Under the pieces are notes generated by a model. The model made no database searches. It was not told where the DNA came from and saw nothing but the letters and a program-made list of their open reading frames with translations. A stretch of 64,000 nucleotides of DNA from an uncultured Eubacteriales bacterium (lineage in GTDB: Bacteria > Bacillota > Clostridia > Oscillospirales > Acutalibacteraceae): positions 141,010 to 205,009 of the forward strand of contig CAOSWK010000001.1 of NCBI GenBank assembly GCA_948527295.1, read 5' to 3'. Positions 1-7,250 of the stretch are shown in pieces. The position numbers and the translations under genes were made by a program. Position 1 is the first letter of the stretch, and each line of letters opens with the position of its first letter.

Positions 1-576
1 CCAGATCACAATCAATATGTTGAGCACAAAGTAGAAGCCTGGAAAGGGCATAATAAGGACAACTTGGTTGTCCTACCAGTTAATGAATTTGATGAGTATA
101 TTTCTTACGTCGAAGAGAAACTTAATGTATTTGACACTGAACGTACTCAAAAATATCGTCAAGCTATTAAGCGTTGGATAGACGAAACAAACGACGCACC
201 TGCCAAATATCGAAATTCCATTGCAGCTCTTGAGCTTATGAAAAAGCGTGGGTTAGGCGAAGAATTTGACGATGATTTCACCGATTTGTCACAATATCTT
301 TCTGAAGAATTTAAATGTGAACACGTGCTAACAAATCGTGATGTTTCTTTAAAGAAAGCTGATCAAGAATATAATGATAAAGTTAATAAATTGCTTAATG
401 AATTAAAAGTTTATTCTTATGATGATTGCGATAAAGAACTCAAATTGGGCCACATAAAGGTTGAATACCCTGTAAACAATGATAATAACTCCGAAGTTGA
501 TAGTGATAGAGCTTACTATGATGATGACTGTGACCGAGAACTCAATTTTGGGCTCATAGAAGTTGAATATTTGTAG
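1..576 (+). CDS. C-terminal part of an unrecognised acidic protein (5' end outside window)
   Basis: The reading frame is open from the first base of the window to the TAG at 574, so the gene starts upstream and only its last 191 residues are visible. I do not recognise the family. The visible part is hydrophilic and probably helical, with no membrane segment. It ends in a two-fold repeat of about 34 residues: a unit carrying 'YDDCDKELKLGHIKVEY' is followed by one carrying 'YDDDCDRELNFGLIEVEY'. The codon use and AT-rich composition match the exported-protein genes that follow on the same strand, so it may be another member of that array whose signal peptide lies outside the window; this is inference only. 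Confidence 0.75.
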   Translation, partial: PDHNQYVEHKVEAWKGHNKDNLVVLPVNEFDEYISYVEEKLNVFDTERTQKYRQAIKRWIDETNDAPAKYRNSIAALELMKKRGLGEEFDDDFTDLSQYLSEEFKCEHVLTNRDVSLKKADQEYNDKVNKLLNELKVYSYDDCDKELKLGHIKVEYPVNNDNNSEVDSDRAYYDDDCDRELNFGLIEVEYL

Positions 577-674
577 TATTGATAACATTATTGCTGAAAA
601 ATCAACCTGCCGTTTGATATAATTATTATTTTTTAGTGAGTTGAAATTTTTAAATTTTGTTAGGAGATAATTTT

Positions 675-1646
675 ATGAAAAAAAGTACACCAAGTTTAAA
701 TGCAAAAAAGAAAATTTTGGTTAAGGCCCTTTTGTTTGGCTGTGCAATTTTGTGCCCCGCTTTAATGTTTAATAACGTCGCCAGCGCTATGTTTTCGGGC
801 TCTGAAGATTTTGATCCCCTCGATTCTTTCTATGAAAAAAACTATAGCACTGAAGATGTTGAATTTTCGGCCTACACTGATAATGAAAATTCTAATTTTG
901 GTGTTTACAATAACAGCATAGAAGAAGTTTTTGGAGAAGAATCAATTGATATTGCCAATGTACAAAAAAATGTTTCAAACATTTTATCTTGTAAAGATGA
1001 CTTAAATGGAATTAATTTTTTTGGTCAAAATAGTCTTGCTAAAGGTTCCAAAGAACAATTAGAAAAATTAAACCAAAAAATTCCTACAATAGTTGCCTGT
1101 AAAGATGCCATGAATAAAGTCCACGAAGATATTCAAATTGTCGTAGATGAAAAAAAGCGTGAATATGAAAAATTAACGAATTCCTACGGCGATATAGATT
1201 CTAATTATAAAAAATGTCTTTCTGAATTGGCATCTAATTTTAATGACAACACTAATTATAGCCTTAACTCTATTAAAAAAAGTCTTTCAGAAGCCAATAA
1301 TTTATATGAGGATTCACAAACCGAAAAAGACCCTCGCTATCTTTATCCTTGCCTTGGAAACATAATTAACGCCGCTAATGAGGCCAACTCCATCTGCAAA
1401 GAAACAATTGATTATCAGGGCAAAATAGATACCTTAACCACCTCTATTGAGCAAATTGAAAACCAAAAAAATCGATATCAAGGTGATTACCCAACATATC
1501 AAGAAGAATGTAAAAATATTCTTCTTTCAGAAGGTATAGACCGTCAAAAAAAGCTTAACGCTTTAGACACCCGTGCATATGAATATGACTTCCATAACTA
1601 TGATCTTATATCAAAAGACCCTTACTGGGACACATTTTGGGATTAA
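675..1646 (+). CDS. Exported helical protein, array member 1
   Basis: Predicted 323-residue secreted protein of unknown function. I place the start at the ATG at 675, 8 nt after the conserved block TGTTAGGAGATAA, rather than at the in-frame TTG at 657, which lies inside that block. Residues 1-40 form a signal peptide: a basic start with 'NAKKK', a hydrophobic core, then 'NNVASA' before the predicted cleavage site. The mature part is acidic for about 60 residues and then mostly charged and probably coiled-coil, with Cys residues spaced along it (SCKDD, ACKDA, KKCLS, YPCLG, ICKET, EECKN). It is followed after 26 bp by the next array gene with the same Shine-Dalgarno block. No enzyme motif was seen. 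Confidence 0.8.
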   Translation: MKKSTPSLNAKKKILVKALLFGCAILCPALMFNNVASAMFSGSEDFDPLDSFYEKNYSTEDVEFSAYTDNENSNFGVYNNSIEEVFGEESIDIANVQKNVSNILSCKDDLNGINFFGQNSLAKGSKEQLEKLNQKIPTIVACKDAMNKVHEDIQIVVDEKKREYEKLTNSYGDIDSNYKKCLSELASNFNDNTNYSLNSIKKSLSEANNLYEDSQTEKDPRYLYPCLGNIINAANEANSICKETIDYQGKIDTLTTSIEQIENQKNRYQGDYPTYQEECKNILLSEGIDRQKKLNALDTRAYEYDFHNYDLISKDPYWDTFWD

Positions 1647-1672
1647 ATAAAAACTGTTAGGAGATAAATCTT

Positions 1673-2833
1673 ATGAAAAAAACTATTTTTAATTCAAAAA
1701 ATCTTTTACTTAACGCTATTTTATTGAGCTTTCTCTTTTTGTTTGCAGCTTTGCTTGGCGCAACATTTTTCAGTTACACTGTAGATGCTAGTACATCAGA
1801 TGATGAAACATTTGATAATTTAAACCATTCATCTAATAGAAATAATTTTAAAAATTACAGGCTTCCTGGGCAAAACGATCCTGCATTTCCTAGTGAAAAT
1901 CTTGAGTCTTTAAATCAACCACCTATGTTTGAGCATGAATCAGATGATGACCCTGGAGTATTCACTGTACCTTCACGTAACTATAAATTTGGTGTTCCCT
2001 TTGATGATGTAAATCCTCGAACTGCAAATTTTCTTTTACCTTATGATGGCATCAGTTTTTCACTGCCCTCTTCAAATCGTGGCACAAGCCAAACTTCTCC
2101 TGAAGACGCTAATTCAATAAATCAGGGCACCGACCAAAGCTCCTCCGAAAAAATCAGTTTATACGAAAAAGCTACATATCCTCTTAATAAACAGTCCTTA
2201 GGATCATCCGCCTTGGATCATTACGCTAATAAATACTTAGATGAAGTTGTTGCTGATGCGCAATTGTATCATAGCCAAGACTATAATAATGGGTCTGGTG
2301 ATAAGATCTGTCCTAATTGTGAAAATCTAGAAGGAATCCACTGCGTGAATATTGCATCTCTTAATCCAAAATGGTCAAGGATGTTGCATAATGAATGCAG
2401 CCAAACTCAGCAAGATTATTACATTGCCACTTATTTATCTGATTTTGAAGACGAAAATAACTCGGCTTCTAAAAAATTGGAAGAAATCTTACTACAAGAT
2501 TATAATGAGTATTATCCAATATCTGACTTCTTTGGTGAGCAGAATAAGGTCAAGCGGAACGAAGAACGCAAAGACTGCTTATTCAAGGGAAAAATTAACG
2601 AACTAAAAAATGCAGCCTATGAAATCCATGAAGTTCAAGATGATGGTAATGTAGAAACTGTCAACATTAGTCCTGCTGAATATTGGGAACATCAAAATGA
2701 AGGTGCTAAAAAATATCTTGAATTTGTTACGGCCAATACACTCGCAGAAGAACAATTTGCTTTTAATAAACTATATTCAAAACGTAAGATGACGGAAAAA
2801 GCTTGGGATAATTTTACCGGTCTTTATGAATAA
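1673..2833 (+). CDS. Exported protein, array member 2
   Basis: Predicted 386-residue secreted protein of unknown function. The ATG follows the same GTTAGGAGATAAAT block used by the upstream gene, and the two are probably one transcript. Residues 1-40 are a signal peptide with a long hydrophobic stretch and a likely cleavage near 'YTVDAS'. The mature region begins acidic and Asn/Asp/Ser/Pro-rich (about residues 41-165, low complexity) and then becomes helical. It contains a 'CPNC...C' cluster around residues 210-225 and further single Cys residues, so disulfides or metal binding are possible. A bidirectional-looking terminator hairpin lies about 115 bp downstream. I do not recognise the mature domain. 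Confidence 0.8.
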   Translation: MKKTIFNSKNLLLNAILLSFLFLFAALLGATFFSYTVDASTSDDETFDNLNHSSNRNNFKNYRLPGQNDPAFPSENLESLNQPPMFEHESDDDPGVFTVPSRNYKFGVPFDDVNPRTANFLLPYDGISFSLPSSNRGTSQTSPEDANSINQGTDQSSSEKISLYEKATYPLNKQSLGSSALDHYANKYLDEVVADAQLYHSQDYNNGSGDKICPNCENLEGIHCVNIASLNPKWSRMLHNECSQTQQDYYIATYLSDFEDENNSASKKLEEILLQDYNEYYPISDFFGEQNKVKRNEERKDCLFKGKINELKNAAYEIHEVQDDGNVETVNISPAEYWEHQNEGAKKYLEFVTANTLAEEQFAFNKLYSKRKMTEKAWDNFTGLYE

Positions 2834-2948
2834 AACTTTAAATAAGATATATTGTAAGGCATTAAGCGTTTTTTAATTGATAAAACAGTGATTTGAAGCT
2901 AAAAGTAACAAGTCCAAAGACGCATAAAATCTTATAAAAACAAAATAA

Positions 2949-2982
2949 AAAGGGCGGTAGTTTTTATGCTACCGCCTTTAAT
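2949..2982 (+). terminator. Intrinsic terminator after array members 1-2
   Basis: GGCGGTAG and CTACCGCC form an 8-bp perfect stem around a short T-rich loop. The stem is preceded by A-tracts and followed by TTTA, so it could work on both strands. It ends the transcript of the two upstream exported-protein genes. Confidence 0.75.
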
Positions 2983-2983
2983 A

Positions 2984-3238
2984 TTTCCTGGTGTAAATTT
3001 TTACTACCTTGGATAGGCAAAACAAAAAACATTCAAAAAATCAATTTTTTCATAATATTGCTAAAACTGTTCCTCAACTAAGCCTGTGAATCGCCTATAA
3101 CAGTTACCTTAATTATAAAACTTCATATCCGATTTGGTATGGTCAAAATAACTGCTTTAAGCCTCGAGATTAACGGTGTATATAAACAGCCTAAAAAATA
3201 AAAGCTCCGAACACAAACTGCGCTCGGATACTACCTCA
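2984..3238. other. Non-coding stretch with no recognised element
   Basis: About 255 AT-rich bases between the terminator and the tRNA-associated repeat. I found no convincing ORF with a ribosome binding site, no clear promoter and no repeat shared with the rest of the window. It lies on the 3' side of tRNA-Pro(TGG), the side where integrated elements usually sit, but no integrase is visible. Confidence 0.5.
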
Positions 3239-3342
3239 ATGGTCTTGGTAGTTATAAAGGACCCGCAAACTTAAAACGCGGGCGATAAAATAAAAAATTC
3301 ATAATCAGCTTCGATCGCGAATTGGTCTGCGCGACCACGCGT
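3239..3342 (-). repeat. tRNA-3'-linked repeat, copy A
   Basis: About 104 bp that begins directly after the encoded CCA of tRNA-Pro(TGG) (read on the minus strand) and is nearly identical to segments after tRNA-Pro(CGG) at 58379-58482 and tRNA-Leu(CAG) at 59542-59645. Inside are the hairpin TGGTC-gcgca-GACCA, the palindrome TTCGATCGCGAA, a T-rich stretch and a conserved end that reads ACTACCAAGACC. It may include the tRNA terminator, but identity over the full length points to duplication or mobility. Confidence 0.85.
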
Positions 3343-3419
3343 TGGTCGAGGTGACAGGGCTCGAACCTGCGGCATCTTGGTCCCAAACCAAGCACTCTAC
3401 CAAACTGAGCTACACCTCG
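3343..3419 (-). tRNA. tRNA-Pro (anticodon TGG)
   Basis: 77 nt with CCA encoded. The acceptor stem pairs CGAGGTG with CACCTCG, the discriminator is A, and the anticodon loop TTTGGGA gives TGG, which reads CCA codons. The D and T loops are normal. It sits inside the exported-protein array and is transcribed opposite to it. Confidence 0.95.
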
Positions 3420-3668
3420 TTATTTTTTATTGCGACTCTGCACAACCGCCACCACACGTTAAAACGTAATACTTTAAATCCAAAGCTAAACAAACTACGC
3501 TTGAAAGTTAAAAGAATCACTATTGAACAAAAATACAAAAACTCTCAAAGCATGAACCTCTAGCAATGCATTAACCTTTTATAATACTGCCCCCCATTCC
3601 GTGCGGCGGTTAGTCAGCTTTTACCCTTTGCAAAAATATCCACAAACCCCGCCACAGACACCTTTTGG
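3420..3668. other. Leader region upstream of tRNA-Pro(TGG), nothing recognised
   Basis: About 250 bp between the minus-strand promoter at 3669-3697 and the tRNA. If that promoter drives the tRNA, this is a long transcribed leader. A G-rich patch lies at about 3585-3660 on the minus strand, but I could not match it to SRP RNA, 6S RNA, tmRNA or a named riboswitch. No supported ORF. Confidence 0.4.
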
Positions 3669-3697
3669 ATTATATTATAAAAATGCGTTTTTGTCAA
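3669..3697 (-). promoter_or_regulatory. Sigma-A type promoter reading toward tRNA-Pro(TGG)
   Basis: On the minus strand TTGACA (3697-3692) and TATAAT (3674-3669) are both perfect consensus boxes with a 17-bp spacer. The nearest downstream gene is tRNA-Pro(TGG), about 250 nt away. Confidence 0.8.
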
Positions 3698-3754
3698 GCT
3701 AAGTTTTGGTTTTGTGAAAATTTGAACTTTGCAATCATTCCTCGTTAATTTCGA

Positions 3755-3784
3755 TTGACAGGAACACTTTTGTCGAATTATAAT
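3755..3784 (+). promoter_or_regulatory. Sigma-A type promoter for array member 3
   Basis: TTGACA and TATAAT with an 18-bp spacer, about 110 nt upstream of the GTG start. The conserved leader motif of the array (a TTAAATGG-type block at about 3820-3845) lies downstream of the predicted start, so it would be transcribed. Confidence 0.8.
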
Positions 3785-3891
3785 ATTAATTAGTAAAATT
3801 AATCGTTATTTTTGTGCCATTAAATGGATAAAAATCTATAATTACCCTTTTTGGGCGCGTAAAATTTAAAAATTTGTTAGGTGGTAATGTT

Positions 3892-4893
3892 GTGAAAAAG
3901 TTTACTTTGGTCTCCCTTGCAAGAGCGAAAAAATCCGCTACGTCCGCGTTGATGGGCCTCGCTATTCTTTTTGTCACGTTAAATTTTGTTAGCGCTACTT
4001 TGTCAATAAAGGTATATTCATCAAACCCCAATGTTTCGGATGGTGCTGGCATCCAAAATAATGGCACGAGAAATGACGCCTTCCCTTTTTGGGAAACCGG
4101 TTTGCCTGACGACGAAGCTACGGCAAGAATGATGTTTGAAGGCGACGAATTCCACCTTTGGGATACCTATTTTCAAAATGATGAAACTGAGCCAAGGATC
4201 ATGTTTGAAGATGACGACTTCCCCACTTTGACTACAAGTTTGCAAAATAATGATGCGGAAGAAGCGCAAAATTTGTCACTCAATACAGTTGATCGTCCTG
4301 CCTCAACTGATGAATTCTTTCGAAAAGACCTCAATTTGCTTGACTTTGAGGACAGCCTTTATGGGCATTTTAGCTTTCACCGCCCAAATTTAACAAAAAC
4401 TCTTTCCGAAAAACGGTTTGATGATCCACAAAATCAAGAAAGATATAAAAATGCCCTTGATTATTATGAAGCCAAAAAATCAGAACATGAGATATTAAAA
4501 TATTACACACCAGAAAACGATCCTAGCGAATCCGATTATCATGATAGTCAAGAAGATAACATTAACAAAGGCCCAGAAAGTAACGTTCCTGTCGTGGCAA
4601 GTCAAATTCACAATGAAAGAATCTCTGATGATACCGGCAAATGTTTTGATGCAGATGGCTATCTTCGGCCTCTTGCGGCCATGCCCGAATTTACTTCTCC
4701 TTATTCTTTTCCCCCCATCCCTGGGGCAACAAGCGGAAACAATCCCGACGCTGTCGCAACAAAAAATATCTCTTATACTCCACTCCATAAAAGAACAAGA
4801 TCTGAAGTAGCAAGTACCTGCGGAATAACAAACGGAAACGACCCTGACGCTTTTCCGTCAATATGGGATGATAGTCTCGATGGCTCTGAGTAA
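3892..4893 (+). CDS. Exported acidic repeat protein, array member 3
   Basis: Predicted 333-residue secreted protein of unknown function. The start is taken as the GTG at 3892, 8 nt after the GTTAGGTGGTAAT block; the in-frame TTG at 3874 is inside that block. The signal peptide spans about residues 1-32 and ends 'NFVSA'. The mature part opens with three consecutive units of 23 residues, each starting at an aromatic-rich 'FPFWETG', 'FHLWDTY' or 'FPTLTTS' and, in the first two, ending in 'MFEGDE' or 'MFEDDD'. The C-terminal third has two related 'GNNPDA'/'GNDPDAF' motifs, the second just after the single late Cys of 'STCGITNG'. Strongly acidic throughout. It has its own promoter. Confidence 0.8.
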   Translation: MKKFTLVSLARAKKSATSALMGLAILFVTLNFVSATLSIKVYSSNPNVSDGAGIQNNGTRNDAFPFWETGLPDDEATARMMFEGDEFHLWDTYFQNDETEPRIMFEDDDFPTLTTSLQNNDAEEAQNLSLNTVDRPASTDEFFRKDLNLLDFEDSLYGHFSFHRPNLTKTLSEKRFDDPQNQERYKNALDYYEAKKSEHEILKYYTPENDPSESDYHDSQEDNINKGPESNVPVVASQIHNERISDDTGKCFDADGYLRPLAAMPEFTSPYSFPPIPGATSGNNPDAVATKNISYTPLHKRTRSEVASTCGITNGNDPDAFPSIWDDSLDGSE

Positions 4894-4998
4894 GGTATTT
4901 TCTGAATTTAACTTACATATAAATGGCTAAAAATCTGCAAGTATTCACTCCTCTTATTTCTCTTTTAGAAAATTTTTAAATCTGTTAGGTGATGAATT

Positions 4999-5274
4999 AT
5001 GTTAAGATTCGCAGCAAAAAAGAAAATATCGATTACATCTGCTTTGTTTAGCGTCTTAATTTTGCTTTGCGCAGTAGCCTGCGGTTTTTGCTGTAGCGCT
5101 AGTCATCATGACGTAGATGCTCCTGAGCTCCCGGTAAATTCTATCACCGAAGGCAATGCAGACAAACCCGAAACACCGATAACACCTATCAACGAAAATG
5201 GCGTAGACGCCTCTGGACTGCCCATAAATCTTAATATCGAAGAGGTCAATGATAACGAAATTCCAGAACTATAA
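4999..5274 (+). CDS. Short exported protein, array member 4, possibly truncated by an in-frame stop
   Basis: 91-residue predicted secreted protein. The ATG follows the block CTGTTAGGTGATGAATT. Its N-terminus 'KKKISITSALFSVLIL' is almost identical to that of the next gene, and the 'CGFCCSA' end of the signal region is shared by the family. The mature part is a short acidic, Pro/Asn-rich peptide with a repeated 'ITPINENGVDASGLPINLN' style. The TAA at 5272 is followed in the same frame by 46 more sense codons up to a TAA at 5413-5415; that extension is acidic, then ends with a Cys-containing tail like other members. So this may be a nonsense-truncated copy of a 138-residue protein. Confidence 0.7.
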   Translation: MLRFAAKKKISITSALFSVLILLCAVACGFCCSASHHDVDAPELPVNSITEGNADKPETPITPINENGVDASGLPINLNIEEVNDNEIPEL

Positions 5275-5577
5275 AAATTTCGGAGTTCGGAGCAAGAAAT
5301 TAATTTTTATTCATTAGAGGATTCAAACGAAGAAGAGAATTACAGGCAGAATCCCGCTAACATGGGCACAGAGAAAGATCAAAACAAATCCTGTGCAAGA
5401 GCATCTCCTAACTAATTTATGCATTTAGCTGTTGACAAGCGGGTTTCTGCTAATTATAATACCTTTAACGAAAGGAGATGGTTTTTCTGTTCCGTTAAAT
5501 GGCTAAAAATCTACAATTAGTCGTTCTTTTTATTTCTTATTTAGAAAAATATTAAAATTTGTTAGGTGGTAATTTTT
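5275..5577 (+). other. Intergenic region before array member 5
   Basis: Contains the in-frame remainder of array member 4 (to 5415), a consensus promoter at 5432-5460, the conserved leader motif TTAAATGGCTAAAAATCTAC at about 5494-5513, and the Shine-Dalgarno block GTTAGGTGGTAAT before the next ATG. Confidence 0.6.
5432..5460 (+). promoter_or_regulatory. Consensus sigma-A promoter for array member 5
   Basis: TTGACA, 17-bp spacer, TATAAT: a perfect match in all three respects. The surrounding bases resemble the two promoters at 7126 and 7849 (shared TTGACAAG start and AATTATAATA end). Confidence 0.88.
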
Positions 5578-5907
5578 ATGAAAAATTTTATGTTCAATTT
5601 CAACGCAAAAAAGAAAATATCGATTACATCTGCTTTATTTAGCCTTTTAATTTTGTTTTTCGCATTAAATTGCGGTTTTTGCGGTAACTTCTGCAGCGCA
5701 GAATACTCAAATTCAGAAGAAGAAACTACAAACGAAACAAAAACGCCCAAAGAAGGCGAAGAAGACGAAAACGAAAATAATGAAGAGGATAAGAAAGACG
5801 ACGAAACAAATCAGCAAGAAAATAATGAAGAAGAGGATAAAAAAGAGTCTACTGAAGCACCAGAATCTAAGCGCGGAGATCTTTGCCCTAAATGTATCTT
5901 ACTCTAA
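5578..5907 (+). CDS. Exported Glu/Asn-rich protein, array member 5
   Basis: 109-residue predicted secreted protein. The ATG at 5578 is preferred over the GTG at 5566 because the latter is part of the Shine-Dalgarno block. The signal peptide, about residues 1-40, carries the family core 'AKKKISITSALFSLLIL' and ends 'CGFCGNFCSA'. The mature part is about 60 residues of almost pure Glu, Asp, Asn, Lys and Thr, with two 'NNEE(E)DKK' repeats, and it ends with 'LCPKCILL', a CxxC pair near the C-terminus. It reads as a disordered polyacidic linker ending in a Cys tail, which could be a disulfide, metal or lipid attachment point; function unknown. Confidence 0.8.
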   Translation: MKNFMFNFNAKKKISITSALFSLLILFFALNCGFCGNFCSAEYSNSEEETTNETKTPKEGEEDENENNEEDKKDDETNQQENNEEEDKKESTEAPESKRGDLCPKCILL

Positions 5908-5915
5908 TTAACATA

Positions 5916-5958
5916 GGCCTCCTCTATGCTGCCCAAGCTGCAAACGGGGGCCATTTTT
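5916..5958 (+). terminator. Likely terminator or attenuator between array members 5 and 6
   Basis: GGCCTCC pairs with GGGGGCC (one G-T) around a 23-nt loop and is followed by ATTTTT. It lies just upstream of the conserved leader motif of member 6, which lacks a clear consensus promoter of its own, so read-through control is possible. Confidence 0.55.
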
Positions 5959-6037
5959 ATATCATTAAATAGCTAAAATTCTACAAATAATCACTGTTTT
6001 TGACCAAAAATTCAAAATTTATTAGGTGGTAACTTTT

Positions 6038-6442
6038 ATGTTAAAGTCTAACGCAGAAATTAAGAAGTCCGTTGCATCGGCTTTATTTAGCTTTTTATTT
6101 TTGTTCTGCGCATCAATTTGCGGTTTTTGCGGCTTTGCTAGTAGTACAAATGGCACTCCTAGTGTAAATAGCCGGCCTCATGTTACTTTTATTCTAAACG
6201 AAAATGGTCCTTTGCCAAAAACAAACTTGCCAGATAATGCTCCCCCTCCAAAAAACTCGCAACCGGAAGAAACACGTTCACAAAATATCGAGCAAGAACA
6301 AATTTTTGATGAGGATGAATTAAAAGAGCTAGAAGATGAGTTAAGAGAACTAGAAAATCTGCCCCCTAAAGCTGCAATTGTCCTCGAGGTGGCACATTAC
6401 AAATTTGACAATTATCTTAATGGCAACTGCAATCCGCAGTAG
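6038..6442 (+). CDS. Exported protein, array member 6
   Basis: 134-residue predicted secreted protein. Start ATG 6038, after TTATTAGGTGGTAACTTTT. Signal peptide residues about 1-32 with the family pattern 'IKKSVASALFSFLFL' and 'CGFCGFAS'. The mature region is Pro/Asn/Thr-rich at first, then an acidic helix made of repeated 'ELEDELRELE' heptads (a likely short coiled coil at about residues 90-105), and ends with 'YLNGNCNPQ'. The N-terminus is very close to member 7 (shared 'EIKK' start), while the mature parts do not resemble each other. Function unknown. Confidence 0.8.
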   Translation: MLKSNAEIKKSVASALFSFLFLFCASICGFCGFASSTNGTPSVNSRPHVTFILNENGPLPKTNLPDNAPPPKNSQPEETRSQNIEQEQIFDEDELKELEDELRELENLPPKAAIVLEVAHYKFDNYLNGNCNPQ

Positions 6443-6581
6443 CCTGATTTGCCTTTTTACCCGTTTGCATAAGTCCAGGCTGCAAATGGGGTCCCTTTCT
6501 TATATCATTAAGTGGCAAAAATTCTGCAAAATTATTATTTCTAAACCCAAAATTTGAAACTTGTTAGGAGAGATTATTTTC

Positions 6582-7121
6582 ATGTTAAATTCTAATTCAG
6601 AAATTAAGAAGTTTGTTACATCCGCTTTTTTGGGTCTTATGATTCTGATTAGCACGTTAAGCATCTGCTGTTGCCATAGCGCCAGTGCTACTAAAGGTGG
6701 CGGACCTTTACAGAAAACGAATTCATCAGAAAATAAAATACCTCGCTCTAATAGCTTTACTGCCCCTCATAATCTTGATTTGTTCGACGATTCTGATAGC
6801 TCCGACAGTTCCACCACCTCCTCTAGCTCTGATGATTCTAGTGACTCTGATGAATTTGATCCCTATGAGTTCATGGTTTTTCAGAGGATGATTTGGACAG
6901 CTTTGGCCGAAAAATTCCCTGATGTCCCTTTTTCTTCTGAACAAGGCGAAGACCTTGATAATATAAATGCACAAAATAATGACGTGCAACAACAAGACAC
7001 ACTCTTTAATACAAATGGCCCCGATAGCCCCAACGAAGCCTTCCCTGACAATATTAACACAACGCCTCTAAAAGTATTTCATAAAGATAGTCCTGATTGT
7101 GACTGCTGCAACATATGCTAG
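6582..7121 (+). CDS. Exported Ser/Asp-rich protein, array member 7
   Basis: 179-residue predicted secreted protein. The start is ATG 6582 after the block TTGTTAGGAGAGATT; the in-frame TTG at 6561 belongs to that block. The signal region is residues 1-35, ending 'CCCHSASA'. A low-complexity Ser/Asp run at about residues 65-90 resembles the SD repeats of surface adhesins in composition, though it is short. The C-terminus is Cys-rich: 'DCDCCNIC'. The last codons overlap the 44-bp segment that is duplicated downstream of member 8. Function unknown; the Cys tail again resembles other array members. Confidence 0.8.
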   Translation: MLNSNSEIKKFVTSAFLGLMILISTLSICCCHSASATKGGGPLQKTNSSENKIPRSNSFTAPHNLDLFDDSDSSDSSTTSSSSDDSSDSDEFDPYEFMVFQRMIWTALAEKFPDVPFSSEQGEDLDNINAQNNDVQQQDTLFNTNGPDSPNEAFPDNINTTPLKVFHKDSPDCDCCNIC

Positions 7122-7156
7122 GCAATTGACAAGTGCCTCCTTGCTGAATTATAATA
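7113..7156 (+). repeat. 44-bp promoter repeat, copy 1
   Basis: Exact 44-bp match to 7836-7879. It begins in the last codons of array member 7 (…ATATGCTAG) and carries a complete TTGACA/TATAAT promoter. The two copies flank array member 8, giving a 723-bp repeat distance that fits one cassette. Confidence 0.9.
7126..7155 (+). promoter_or_regulatory. Sigma-A promoter for array member 8
   Basis: TTGACA and TATAAT with an 18-bp spacer. A hyphenated dyad, CCTCCTTGCTGA against TCAGTAAGGAGG, is centred on the -10 box and could be an operator or a short 5' RNA hairpin. Confidence 0.85.
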
Positions 7157-7250
7157 TAGTCAGTAAGGAGGGTTGTTTTTGTGTTAAACGGCTAAAAATA
7201 TATGATTAGTCAATTTTTTGCTTACTAAAATGTGTTAGGAGATTATTTTT

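Noticed and set aside
3342..3563. Open frame over tRNA-Pro(TGG)
   Set aside because: It is the antisense translation of the tRNA and its flank ('EVTGLEPAASWSQTKHSTKLSYTS' style, a well-known artefact); no ribosome binding site.
3580..3668. G-rich minus-strand patch as a possible structured RNA or riboswitch
   Set aside because: No match to the cores of SRP, 6S, tmRNA or named riboswitches that I could see; kept only as a note in the leader region.
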